64,000 bases of DNA from Elymus sibiricus (GCA_039707655.1 CM077672.1:196578537-196642536), one strand, 5' to 3'. Shown: positions 11,328 through 20,904, counted from the stretch's first letter. Notes: generated by a model not told the origin, from the sequence alone. Numbers and translations are program-made.

Positions 11328-11590
11328 GATTTTTTTTCAAAACTAGCAGGTTTTTTTAAGCAATTTTGAAAAATAGCAGGGCCAACTATTTTTTTGCAAA
11401 AATAGCACCCCGTCGGTCACCTGGAAGCCGAAGAAGGAGTTTTCGGTCACCTGGAGGCCGAAGAGGTACTCTTTGGTCGCCAGGAGGCCGAAGAGTCTCT
11501 TTGGTCGCCAGGAGGCCGAAGAGTACCTCTTTGGTCGCCTGGAGGCCGAAGAGTACCTCTTTGGTCTCCTGGTGACCAAAGAGTGGGGCC
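11328..11590. repeat. Left TIR of the MULE with hairpin-forming subrepeats
   Basis: The outer ~90 bp match the right end in inverted orientation. At 11408-11582 about five copies of a 25-37-bp unit follow, of the form CTCTTTGGTCGCC plus TGGAGGCCGAAGAG. Each unit is itself an imperfect palindrome (CTCTTTGGTC against GGCCGAAGAG). The right end has about four related units. Confidence 0.85.
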
Positions 11591-11689
11591 GTCAGCACTT
11601 GTCCGAAGATGCAAGTGCACTTCGGGTTACAGAAGTCCTGCACAACCATTCCCCCTCGCCCGTCTTATAGACATTCTAAAAATATGTTT

Positions 11690-11920
11690 CCGCGCAACTA
11701 TTTTTCCCGCCAATATTGTTCCCGGCATCCCTTTCCCGTCAATTATGTTCCCGCCAATCCTTTCCCGCCATCCCTTTCTCGTCATCCCTTTCCCGCCAAT
11801 ATTGTTCCCGCCATATTTTCCCGGCATCCCTTTCCCGCCATATTTTCCCGCCATCCCTTTCCCGCCAATATTGTTCCCGCCTTTTTCTTTCCCGCCATTC
11901 TCTCCCGTCATCTTCTCTTC
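11690..11920. repeat. TTTCCCGCC/TTGTTCCCGCC short tandem repeat upstream of the small MULE gene
   Basis: A degenerate run of TTTCCCGCCA and ATTGTTCCCGCCA units spaced about 10-25 bp apart, ending just before the TATA box of the 11982 gene. TTTCCCGC resembles the E2F site consensus TTTSSCGC, so many E2F-like sites are present. Whether they work is unknown. Confidence 0.7.
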
Positions 11921-11923
11921 TCA

Positions 11924-11933
11924 ACCTATAAAA
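11924..11933 (+). promoter_or_regulatory. TATA box for the 11982 gene
   Basis: CCTATAAAAC lies about 50 bp before the first ATG of the plus-strand gene and directly after the TTTCCCGCC array. Position and sequence fit a plant TATA box with a start site near 11955-11965. Confidence 0.6.
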
Positions 11934-11981
11934 CCCCCTCCCCACTAAGGAGGGTAAGCAGCCCAGTGTAGTCTCGTCAAG

Positions 11982-12440
11982 ATGTCCGGTTATCCTTTGG
12001 ATCGTAGTTGTTTTCACCCTAGTATGTCCAAATGTCTTCTGAATTTAGCCTTTGATTTCAAGATAGACAATAGGATAGTTCCATGGGATGAACTCCTTAG
12101 TAGTGACACCTTACTAAATGAGTTGGCTCACGCATTAAGTAGGAGTGGGTGGCCTGCAAGGACTTATGAGGAGATACGAAAAGAACTTCTCAGGTTGCAA
12201 GGAAGGTGGAAGAAGCAACAACATAAGGGTGAAGCATTCCTAAATGCTGTAGCAGAACATACTTATTTATGGACCCAAGACAGCGAGGACGAAGATGAAA
12301 TTTTCATGCCGAGCACCAAGGGCAAGAGTACCGCATCGTCGAAGGCCAAGAGTGCGGCATCGTCGAAGGCCAAGAGTGCCGCATCATCGAAGGGCAAGAG
12401 TGTTGCATCGACGGAGGATGACGATGATGCCTTCATGTAG
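11982..12440 (+). CDS. Unknown 152-aa protein encoded by the MULE
   Basis: I do not recognise this protein. It opens MSGYPLDRSCFHPSMSK. A predicted-helical middle (about residues 25-90) has LLNELAHALSRSGW and RKELLRLQGRWKKQQ. A repeated K-x-KSAASSKAKSAASSK segment follows (about 110-140), then an acidic tail DDDDAF. The basic Ser/Lys repeats suggest a nuclear or nucleic-acid-associated protein, but that is inference. It has its own TATA box and runs from the left TIR toward the PMD gene, a mudrB-like position. The frame is intact, uses the first ATG after the TATA box, and no intron is needed. It could be a captured host fragment rather than a transposition gene. Confidence 0.6.
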   Translation: MSGYPLDRSCFHPSMSKCLLNLAFDFKIDNRIVPWDELLSSDTLLNELAHALSRSGWPARTYEEIRKELLRLQGRWKKQQHKGEAFLNAVAEHTYLWTQDSEDEDEIFMPSTKGKSTASSKAKSAASSKAKSAASSKGKSVASTEDDDDAFM

Positions 12441-12736
12441 TCTGTAAGCTTTATTTTTAAGTTCAGGCCTATTGTTTAATTCAGATGTACCTGTATCTTA
12501 ATGAACTGTAATCGACGGAGGATTTGCGAACCTACAATGTTTAAAAGAATGTACATGTATCTTAATGCCTAGTGTTGCATGGACGGAGGATGACGACAAT
12601 GCGAATTAATAGTAATATGTTTCTCGCATACATAGGTCGATATATGTCTCGAACTCTGACAGAAGCAAATGCGATAGTAACACATACATCAAGCATGTCT
12701 CATACATACATAATGACTCATACATAGATAATCATA
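12441..12736. other. Convergent 3' region between MULE genes
   Basis: The stop codons of the small plus-strand gene and of the PMD gene face each other across about 300 bp of AT-rich DNA. The phrase TGTTTAAAAGAATGTACA occurs here and again within the last PMD intron (near 13068), a short internal duplication. No further gene seen. Confidence 0.6.
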
Positions 12737-15531
12737 TCACTGCTGGGGACGACGACGAGTCTGGATCTTCCTCGGACGAGGACCAGAAGGCGAAAAGCGC
12801 TGAGGCGCTGGACGATGCTGACGATTACCACGATCATAGACAACCTCGTCTGTCTGTGTCTCCTGCGTCGATGGTGGTGGTGGAGTGTGAAGAACTGACT
12901 GCGAGAACTCATAGGTGTTTGCAACTCGGTCATCGCCGTCGCCGTCGCCGTCTAAGAGCGTACCAGCACCACTAAGCATCGGTGAGTGGACTGAATGCAT
13001 GAACGGCTGCGACTGGTTGCCGACTGCGGTAAAGTAAAACATGTAAAAATGATTTGCGAACCTACAATGTTTAAAAGAATGTACAAAGTAGTGTTACCTA
13101 TGTCCATCTGATGATGCCAGGAAGAGCCCCCTGCTTGTGAAGGAGGTGGCGGCTGATAGAAAGAGCTCCCTGGTTGTGAAGGAGGTGGCTGCTGATAGAA
13201 AGTGCTCCCTGGTTGTGAAGGAGGTGGCTGCTGATAGAAAGTGCTCCCTGGTTGTGAAGGTCGTGGTTCTGAACGCTGCACCGAGCGTCGAGGTTCTGAA
13301 CGCTGCACCGAGGGTCGACCTTCTGAACGCTGCACAGAGTGGCGTGGTGGACGATGTGATGGAGGAGGAATAGCAACATCTGAAGCTCGTCTACATGTAA
13401 CAGCTGTGTAAATCCCGCGTAGCTTCTCAACATGACGCCTCAACCATGAGACGTTCTCTAGCGGTGGGATATTATCTCCCCTCTCAAAGCGTTGCATTAA
13501 AGCGGAAGCCTCCTCTATCGCCTCGCTTGTCAAGTCACCCTGTACACGGAGAGTTAACCAATTAGATCATCGTGGTATGACAGAGAACACAAATAGTTAA
13601 CCAGTTGTATATGTTCACGTTAAGAAAAAAGAGGTGAGAACCATAGCACGTACCGCGTGGTGTCTGGTTCCCACAACCGAGGCAGTTGGGTACATATCGC
13701 TGGTGAGAGGGTCTTCGATCTGATCAGGAGCTGCTGATGGAACCAAGTAGATCCTCGTGCTATGCCGGTAATGCTGCAGATACAATCCGAACTTGTCCCA
13801 GTCAAAGGGCCCAACCTGATCCCAGATATTTATCGGCGCAGTAGTCCATTCGTCCACGTAGGGGCCAATGTTCTGAAGCCAAAAATCCAGGGACTTGTTT
13901 CCTCCTACGCGACTGTACCTGAGATTGACATGTACGTAAATGATTAGTTATATTCTGATTGCCAACATGAGAACTAAAAGAGTATTACTTACTTGTGCAC
14001 ATGGTCATCTAAGTGTGGAATATCTGGAATGACCGGCTCTTGGCATAGACCAAACTGTCTCATCACCCTAGGAAGAGCCATCTCCTCAACCGTCACATCG
14101 AACACCAACTTAGCCTTGGTCATCCAATAGTGGCGATCTCTAGTGCACAATCCAGAAATCCCAACTGGGTACCTGGATATTATAGCCTGATGGGAGTATG
14201 GCTCCCAGATAACTTGTGCCTCGTGCAAACTATCAAACTGCGCCGTGAAGGAGGGGTAGCAGCCCCTCACCTGGCTATGCACAAACTGTCTCTGAGAATG
14301 ACAACAAATAAGTATTAGTAATACTGTTGAATGACAAGAAATAAACATTAGTAATTTGTATTGTTACTTAATATGAACATACCTCTCTCCGTGTCCAAAC
14401 AGATCCCATAGTAGGCAAGTCGCCGATAGCAGGCACGTAAGTCCCAGCTAAGTCCTCCAAATCAAAAGGTTTATCAATGTTGACATAGGGTCGACCAATA
14501 GGGAATCTCTCGTATGACCAGAGCTGCAACAATAGTGGACATCCAACAAGACCTGATTTTCTAGACTTCAACAAGCAACCTTTGCACAAGCCTCTGTAAG
14601 TAGCCGCTAACACAGCAGAACCAAAACTCCTCTGCAGAATGTCCCCAGGGCAACGTGCGTCAGCTATCTCTCGTGCAATACCGATGAGTCGTGCATCGAC
14701 AGTGGTCACATGGTTCTCCGTGAACATTGTCTTGCCGAACAACCACAGAATATATGCCTCTAGGCATCGGTCAATTTGTGCCTCTGACAACTGAACATCG
14801 GGATATCCTAAGGAGACAATCTACATAGAAACCAAACGATTCTATGAACTATGGAAGGATGACAATAATGAAAACAACATTGTTTAAACTGGCCGTGATG
14901 GTTACCTGAAACTGGCTCAACCACTTAAAACGAGGCCCGTGAGGATCGTTGTCTAGGCTCCTAGCAGTTGGCACCGCAGCCAAAAAACGGGCCTGCAACG
15001 ATGCTAGCCAACCAGGTTCTGCCTCTAAAGGACCTATGGCAGCACCGGCCAGAGGTAATCCCAACAAGTAAGACACATCCTGTAAAGTAGGCGCCATCTC
15101 TCCCCAGGGAAAGTGAAACGTATGTGTCTCTGGTCTCCATCTATCTACTAAGCAGGTAAGGAGTGACCTGTCGTAAGAGAAACGTTTCACTTGCCTCTTT
15201 TTTAACTGCAATGGTTCACCAGCCTCGTCTAACTCCGGACCATCAATCCACTCATCCAATGTACCCTCAACCAGTCGTGCCAAGGGTAGAAGTCCAGCCC
15301 AACGTAACCTACAAAATAAAGAGAATGTAGCATACAGTTAGCGGCTAACAATAGTATGTTGCACATAGTAAGTCATTATACCGACACATACCTATCAACC
15401 CATAAATGGTGTATCATCCAAAAAGACTTTGGGGTGCGAGTGATCAACACGTCTAAGTTCTGGCCCGCTTCCATAAGTGCGGCCCGGTGCCCTCTTTCGA
15501 TATTACGATTAAGCAATGGATACGAAGCCAT
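12737..15531 (-). CDS. Plant mobile domain (PMD, MAIN-like) protein carried by the MULE
   Basis: Seven exons join into one open frame of 757 codons: 15531-15392, 15308-14906, 14820-14383, 14291-13993, 13918-13654, 13539-13098 and 13023-12737. All introns are GT-AG and phases match at each join. Exons 1-5 encode a plant mobile domain (PF10536): SFWMIHHLWVDR, then LVDRWRPETHTFHFPWGEMA, TLQDVSYLLGLPL and a W-rich end near YVDEWTTAPINIWD. This family occurs both in transposons and in host MAIN/MAIL silencing proteins. Exon 6 adds SVQRSEPRP repeats and four SQPGSTFYQQPPP-like repeats, and exon 7 ends in a basic RPRKIQTRRRP tail. It lies downstream of MURA in the same orientation. An autonomous-element accessory or counter-silencing role is possible but inferred. 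Start chosen as the first ATG (MASYPLLNRNIERGH). Confidence 0.8.
13130..13345. repeat. In-frame tandem repeats in PMD exon 6
   Basis: Four copies of a 36-39-bp unit encode SQPGS-FYQQPPP, followed by three units of about 27 bp encoding SVQRSEPR. They lie inside the coding exon and are likely to vary in copy number between element copies. Confidence 0.85.
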
Positions 15532-15542
15532 ATCTGCAATTC

Positions 15543-15680
15543 CAACAAATTACAAAATAAAACATAGTCCGACATATTACAAAATAAAACATAGTCCGAC
15601 ATATTACAAAATAAAACATAGTCCGACATATTACAAAATATAACATAGTCCGACATATTGCAAAATAAAACATAGTCCTG
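15543..15680. repeat. 27-bp tandem repeat between PMD and MURA genes
   Basis: About five copies of ACATATTACAAAATAAAACATAGTCCG lie directly downstream of the MURA stop codon and upstream of the PMD start codon. In this 155-bp intergenic space it must overlap the MURA 3' end and the PMD promoter or leader. Confidence 0.9.
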
Positions 15681-15685
15681 ACACA

Positions 15686-18505
15686 TTATATAGCTTGTGA
15701 GTTATTTCTTCCTCGTCCGCCCCTTCGGCCTCGACTGCCACGACCACGTCCGCCTCTTGCTACTGTTGTGGCAGTGGTCGATGTGGAAGCACTCGTCGAT
15801 GTGGAAGCACCGTCTTTGTTTAGGTCGGGACAATATTTCATCCTATGCCCATAAGCCGCGCATAGCAAACATTGTCTGGTTGCTCCACCAGCTTCAGATT
15901 GGTCCATATCGTTTCGGATACGTTTGACCTTACGTCTACCCCTGCTTGTGCGCCGAAGAGCTGGATCTGGGATGTATACTCTCTCATTGTCGTTTACCTT
16001 GTTAAAATTGCCAACGACTCGAAACCCTGTCATCTCACCGGTCCAGACATTGAGTACTGCCTCTTTTGAATAGTATGGGGACACGAAGGATATGGCGTCC
16101 AACTCAATCTGGCCACAGGCAGCCAACACATGTGAGCAAGGCAGGTGCAACAACTTCGGTTTGTTGCATGTACACTCACACGTTGGATAAACTTCAGCTC
16201 CAATTCTTACCTCGTGCGTCTTCACCTCATTTCCAGAACCAAAACCATCAGTAGGAAGCTGAACCTCATACCTCATTTCCTGATTACCTATGAGTCTGAC
16301 AGTGTGCTTCTTTGCTTTCTCTATCTTCTTTGCCATGTACTCCATGACACGGCTACAATAAGGTGTGTTCTGCTTATCTGCAATATGCTTCTTTGCTAAC
16401 TCGTGCCTTTCTCTGAAATATCTCAAAGTGCCATGGAGTACAGCCTCCACAATAGCTGTGAGTGGCAATGCTCTATTCCCTCTAAGTACAAAGTTATACA
16501 CCTCTGCAAGGTTGGTTGTCATGTGACCATACCTAGCTCCATGGGTGTCATGCAGCAAAGACCAATTTACGGGAGGCTCTTTCTCTATCCACTGAGAAAA
16601 ACTCTTTATTGCCCTCCCCTTCTTTCTCTTAGTATTAGGAGGGTCAATTCCTGGCAAGTCACAAAGACCTACAGGCTCCTCTAGCTCTGTCATGAGTGTT
16701 GCTAATTTAACCTGGTCTGCTTCCATTTTCTTCCTGGCAGTAACCTGCTTCTTAGTGAACTCATCAAGTTTTGACCAAATAAAATGGTACTTACGCTGCT
16801 GGTTCTGCTTGCATAATTTTTTGAACAAGTTCATCAACCGCTTGTTCTTGAACTGTGAGAAAAAATTTGCCCCAAGATGGCGCATGCACCACCGGCTCTG
16901 CAAGTCCTTCCAAGGTGTTCGTTCGTCTTCTGCTGGATTCCTTAGTGTCTTCACGGCCTTCAATATACCAGCATGTCTGTCATGAATGACACACACGTTT
17001 GGTCGGTCCTTCACGATCGCAATTTTCACTTGCCGGAAGAACCATACCCAGCTTGGAAAGTTCTCACCCTCAACAAATGCCATGGCAAGTGGGATGATTT
17101 GATTGTTCCCGTCCACACCAATTGCAGTCAGGATTTGCCCTTTGTACTGACCAGTCAGGAATGTACCATCCACAAACATCACAGGAGGACAATGCCGGAA
17201 AGCTTCGATGCACATAGCGAAAGAGAAGAATACTCGTTTCAACACCTTGAAATCTGGTATACTATCCAACCTCGTGTGTTGTATGTTAACATAAGTGCCA
17301 GGATTCCTCTCCTTAAGTATGTCAAGGAGACGGACAACATTATCATATGAGTCAAAGAACGTCCCAAACCTTTCCTCCATAGCCTTCTGCTTAGCCCTCC
17401 AAGCCTTCCCATAAGGAATCTCATAATTCCATCTGACCTTCACTGCTGTCTGGATGTGTTTTGCTTCCATATCTTTCTTCTCCACTATCTCAGTATACAT
17501 GAGTTGCGCAATGAGAGTTGAAGACAGGTTTGGATGACGAACCAACAAGTTTTTCCTCACACAATTGTGTGGGACCACATTGGTGACAACCCAGTGGATG
17601 CTATACTTCGGCACGTGCCCATGCACCTTAGCAGGACAACCTGTTTCAACACACTTCACGGTATAGTTTGTTGTATTTGATATGTGTGTCCGGAATACCC
17701 TCTGCGTAGACATAGCCCACTTTATCACAGCATACTTCAATTTTTTCTTTGTATCAAACATAGCACCTATCTGGACTTGGTTCAGATTATATTGCCATGG
17801 AGTCTCATGGCCATCATTGACCATAAGACCGGTGGATATGTCCTGATCCCATGCGGAAGGAATAGGTACCTCCACTTCATCCTCGGAATTTTCAGAATCC
17901 AGATCCTCCGCAAATCCATCATCGTCCTCTTCCTCCATCACCCTCTGCATTTCACCGGCTTCCTCATCCCCGTCAGCAACCCCAGAACCAGCTAATATAA
18001 TCGACTGAATACTCTGCCCAATAGCATTGTGTGTCACGTTGTCTAACTCTTTCTCGGCTAGGCTAGCATCCACATCCGGTGGCTGTGAGCCGGATAAATA
18101 ATTCTCGTTACCCACTTGACTACCCTGGCCGGGTTCATACCCCACGTGGAGTTGTGCGGTATTCTCCTCCTTCGCCACTGGTTGCACTAGGGCATATGGG
18201 TGAATTCTTCGATCTCGACAACGACTTAGCAGAGTCAACCAATGCTGGCTCCTATCTATCGGCATCAACTCCCACTTGACTTCTCTACAGGATTTGGTCC
18301 ACAATGCATGAATACTGACGGAACATACTTCAGGATCCAGCCCAAAACTAGTAGTCAACCAGTGCTTCAACTGTCTAATGTCCAGTCTGTCCGGGTTTGA
18401 AAGTGTCATGACGCCATTTTTAAACTCGCTAAGATCAACCCCCAACTCATTATATCGAACATTACCAGGGCCGTAGTAAACGGTCAGATTTACCGATTCA
18501 GACAT
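15686..18505 (-). CDS. MURA-type Mutator transposase, intact 939 aa
   Basis: This enzyme would bind the TIRs and move the element. One uninterrupted exon. Order of parts: N-terminal alpha/beta region with VYYGPGNVRY (residues 1-115), acidic Ser/Glu-rich linker (about 170-225), MuDR-type DNA-binding region with CVETGCPAKVHG (about 250-330), MULE transposase core (about 435-540) with FVDGTFL and HDRHAGI supplying two catalytic Asp, a SWIM zinc finger CECTCNKPKLLHLPCSH (about 775-800), and a CCHC zinc knuckle CLLCAAYGHRMKYC (about 877) before an Arg/Gly-rich tail. Length and domain order fit complete plant MURA proteins. The first ATG after the right TIR was chosen. No stop or frameshift was seen, which is unusual in this window. 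Confidence 0.93.
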   Translation of the reverse strand: MSESVNLTVYYGPGNVRYNELGVDLSEFKNGVMTLSNPDRLDIRQLKHWLTTSFGLDPEVCSVSIHALWTKSCREVKWELMPIDRSQHWLTLLSRCRDRRIHPYALVQPVAKEENTAQLHVGYEPGQGSQVGNENYLSGSQPPDVDASLAEKELDNVTHNAIGQSIQSIILAGSGVADGDEEAGEMQRVMEEEDDDGFAEDLDSENSEDEVEVPIPSAWDQDISTGLMVNDGHETPWQYNLNQVQIGAMFDTKKKLKYAVIKWAMSTQRVFRTHISNTTNYTVKCVETGCPAKVHGHVPKYSIHWVVTNVVPHNCVRKNLLVRHPNLSSTLIAQLMYTEIVEKKDMEAKHIQTAVKVRWNYEIPYGKAWRAKQKAMEERFGTFFDSYDNVVRLLDILKERNPGTYVNIQHTRLDSIPDFKVLKRVFFSFAMCIEAFRHCPPVMFVDGTFLTGQYKGQILTAIGVDGNNQIIPLAMAFVEGENFPSWVWFFRQVKIAIVKDRPNVCVIHDRHAGILKAVKTLRNPAEDERTPWKDLQSRWCMRHLGANFFSQFKNKRLMNLFKKLCKQNQQRKYHFIWSKLDEFTKKQVTARKKMEADQVKLATLMTELEEPVGLCDLPGIDPPNTKRKKGRAIKSFSQWIEKEPPVNWSLLHDTHGARYGHMTTNLAEVYNFVLRGNRALPLTAIVEAVLHGTLRYFRERHELAKKHIADKQNTPYCSRVMEYMAKKIEKAKKHTVRLIGNQEMRYEVQLPTDGFGSGNEVKTHEVRIGAEVYPTCECTCNKPKLLHLPCSHVLAACGQIELDAISFVSPYYSKEAVLNVWTGEMTGFRVVGNFNKVNDNERVYIPDPALRRTSRGRRKVKRIRNDMDQSEAGGATRQCLLCAAYGHRMKYCPDLNKDGASTSTSASTSTTATTVARGGRGRGSRGRRGGRGRNNSQAI

Positions 18506-19009
18506 TTTTACCTGTCAAACACTTCCATCTCATTAATCTAAACAAACAAAATTATTAACCCCCTACACTAACTAACCGCTAAAATGACAGCACAAACAAA
18601 TTAACACTAAAATAAATATGACACGCGATTATACCTTCGACGCGTGCGGACACTTCACGTAGAACTTGCACCAACGGACAACGGGAACGGCACCCCCTCG
18701 GAGGCACGAACCTCCACCTCCTCCTCACCAGCCAAACCTCCTCCTCCTCCTCCTCAGCCCACCATTGCTACTCCTCCTCCTGAACCCACCATGAATCCAC
18801 TTGAACGCACAAATAACTATCCCATTTCAATAAAAATTACCGTAGGCCGGTGGAGATGGCTACGATCTACCAATTCTGTGGTTTGGATTCGAAAAAAGGT
18901 GAAGAAATGGAGAGATCGGAGTGGAGGGGCGATGTACAGAGAGGACGCACACAGAGAGAACGAGAAGAACACAGAGAACAGAGAGCGAGGGGAGGAAGGT
19001 GGCGCTGTG

Positions 19010-19257
19010 GGCTTATCTAGCACTCTTCGGTCGCCAGCTGACCGAAGAGGTCTTCGGCTGCGGGCTGGCCGAAGAGTCTCTCTTCGGCCCAGCTGACTGG
19101 TCTTCGGCCCGGCTGAGTCTTCTTCGGCTTCCGGGAGACCGAAAAGGCCTTCTTCGGCCCATAGATGGCCGACGGGGTGCTATTTTTGCAAAAAAATAGT
19201 TGGCCCTGCTATTTTTCAAAATTGCTTAAAAATACCTGCTAGTTTTGAAAAAAAATC
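19010..19257. repeat. Right TIR of the MULE
   Basis: Inverted partner of the left end. The last ~90 bp match it closely, and the inner part (19018-19176) carries about four TCTTCGGTC/GGCCGAAGAG hairpin units, more diverged than those on the left. It would contain the MURA promoter (minus strand). Confidence 0.85.
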
Positions 19258-19380
19258 CCATTTTTGTTGCTTCGAACAGGACAACGGGGTCGAACAATGC
19301 CATGGCTTGACTCACTCGATAACCTTAATTACTCTCTGCAGGGAGTGGAACCGCGCACTTGGGGTGGGATAGCATCCATC

Positions 19381-20904
19381 ATGTTCCAGCAGCAGCAGCC
19401 GCAGCGCCAGCAGCAGCAGGAGGACGTGGTGTCGTCGGCGACGTCGTCGCCGGCGTCGACGCTGTACTCTCCCACGCCGTACGCTTTCGCGGGGACGTCT
19501 GTGCAGGAGCTAAGCTCGGACCAGTGCAGCGTGCGCCTCATCAGCCTGCTGTACCAGTGCGCTTCTGAGGTGGCCGCCGGCGAGTTCGACCGCGCTAACC
19601 TCTGCCTGGAGCACATCATGCAGCTCGCGTCGCTGGACGCGCCTCACACGCTGCAGCGCCTCGCCGCCGTCTTCGCCGACGCGCTGGCCTGCAAGCTGCT
19701 CAAGCTCCTGCCCGGCCTCTCGCGGGCGCTCCTGTCGTCGTCGAGCTCCGACGACGCCCACCTCGTCCCGGCCGCGCGCCGCCACATGTTCGACATGCTC
19801 CCGTTCCTGAAGCTCGCGTACCTCACCACCAACCACGCCATCCTCGAGGCCATGGAGGGCGAGCGGTTCGTCCACGTCGTCGACCTCTCCGGCCCTGCCG
19901 CCAACCCCGCGCAGTGGATCGCGCTGTTCCACGCGTTCCGCGGCCGGCACGACGGCACGCCGAATCTCCGCATCACCGCCGTCCATGAGAGCAAGGAGTT
20001 CCTTACTGGCATGTCCGCGGTGCTCGTCAGGGAGGCCGAGGCGTTCGACATCCCGTTCCAGTTCAACGCCGTGGAGGCGAGGTTCGAGGACATGGACTTC
20101 GACGCGCTCCGGCACAACCTCCGCGTCAGGTCCGGAGAGGCGCTCGCGGTGAGCGTCGCGCTGCAGCTGCACCGCCTCCTCGCGGCCGATGACACCGGAG
20201 GCAGGCGGCAGGGCGACCTCACCCCGCTCCAGATCATCGCGCGGTCCAGCCCGAGCAGCTTCGGGGAGCTCCTGGAGCGGGAACTGAACACGCGGCTACA
20301 GCTGAGCCCCGACGCGTCCGCGTTCTCCTCCCTCTCGCCGCAGTCCCCGATAGGCGGCCACTTCCCCGCGGGAGGGCAGCAGAGGCCCAAGATCGGGTCC
20401 TTCCTGTCGGCGGTGAAGGCGCTGTCTCCCAAGATCATGGTGGTGACGGAGCAGGAGGCGAACCACAACGGGGCGGCGTTCCACGAGAGGTTCGACGAGG
20501 CGCTCAACTACTACGCGTCGCTGTTCGACTGCCTGGAGCGCGCGGCGGCGTCGCAGCGGGGCAGCGCGGCGGCGGAGCGGGCGCGGGTGGAGCGGTCGGT
20601 GCTAGGGGAGGAGATCAGGAGCATCGTGGCGTGCGAGGGCGGGGAGCGGAAGGAGCGGCACGAGCGGGCGCGGCAGTGGACGGGGAGGATGGAGGCGGCG
20701 GGGATGGAGCGGGTGGGGCTGAGCTACAGCGGCGCCATGGAGGCGAGGAAGCTGCTGCAGAGCTGCGGGTGGGGCGGGTACGAGGTGAGGCACGACGCCG
20801 AGGGCCACTGCTTCTTCCTCTGCTGGCACAAGAAGCCGCTGTACGCCGTCACCGCGTGGAGGCCGGCGGGGTACCACCACTCCGGCGGCGCCAGGTCCAG
20901 GTGA
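19381..20904 (+). CDS. SCL3: GRAS transcription regulator, SCARECROW-LIKE 3 clade
   Basis: GRAS proteins are nuclear co-regulators. The SCL3 branch promotes gibberellin responses by opposing DELLA proteins. The 507-aa protein starts MFQQQQPQRQ after a poor match to the family, then has VRLISLLYQCASEVAAGEFD (LHRI, about 51-115), VHVVDLSGPAANPAQW (VHIID, about 164), LHRII, PFQFNAVEARF (about 225), PKIMVVTEQEANHNG (PFYRE region) and the SAW end ..CWHKKPLYAVTAWRP. MFQ at the start, the TEQE-NHNG block and the tail match SCL3 best. An in-frame ATG at 19297 would add 28 residues, but that part looks like untranslated or intronic DNA. The single exon is very GC-rich at third positions, as in many grass genes. 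The frame is intact although a MULE lies upstream and a 7.6-kb insertion begins 99 bp after the stop. Confidence 0.85.
   Translation: MFQQQQPQRQQQQEDVVSSATSSPASTLYSPTPYAFAGTSVQELSSDQCSVRLISLLYQCASEVAAGEFDRANLCLEHIMQLASLDAPHTLQRLAAVFADALACKLLKLLPGLSRALLSSSSSDDAHLVPAARRHMFDMLPFLKLAYLTTNHAILEAMEGERFVHVVDLSGPAANPAQWIALFHAFRGRHDGTPNLRITAVHESKEFLTGMSAVLVREAEAFDIPFQFNAVEARFEDMDFDALRHNLRVRSGEALAVSVALQLHRLLAADDTGGRRQGDLTPLQIIARSSPSSFGELLERELNTRLQLSPDASAFSSLSPQSPIGGHFPAGGQQRPKIGSFLSAVKALSPKIMVVTEQEANHNGAAFHERFDEALNYYASLFDCLERAAASQRGSAAAERARVERSVLGEEIRSIVACEGGERKERHERARQWTGRMEAAGMERVGLSYSGAMEARKLLQSCGWGGYEVRHDAEGHCFFLCWHKKPLYAVTAWRPAGYHHSGGARSR

Larger units (their letters stand above)
11328..19257 (-). 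mobile_element. Complete Mutator-like element (MULE) with MURA, PMD gene and a third gene
   Basis: The 7930-bp element is flanked by a perfect 9-bp duplication CCATTTTTG (11319-11327 and 19258-19266), the Mutator hallmark. The first ~90 bp of each end are inverted copies starting GATTTTTTTTCAAAACTAGC and reaching GCACCCCGTCGG. Inside the TIRs sit arrays of short GGTC/GGCCGAAGAG hairpins. Gene order: small unknown gene (+, 11982), PMD gene (-, from 15531), MURA transposase (-, from 18505). All three frames are open after splicing, so the copy could be autonomous. Convergent transcription from both ends recalls the mudrA/mudrB layout of maize MuDR. That comparison is inference. Confidence 0.9.
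11300..19341 (+). other. Putative 5' UTR intron of the SCL3-like gene enlarged by the MULE
   Basis: A donor GGAAG|GTATGA at 11299/11300 and an acceptor CTCTCTGCAG|G at 19341/19342 with a CTTAAT branch-like sequence 15 bp upstream would form an intron. Without the MULE and one duplication copy it is only about 103 bp, a normal plant size. It would place the ATG 39 bp into the next exon. Not supported by any transcript here. Confidence 0.35.

Noticed and set aside
11328..19257. Helitron origin for the element upstream of the GRAS gene
   Set aside because: It has long TIRs, a 9-bp duplication and MURA, all Mutator features.
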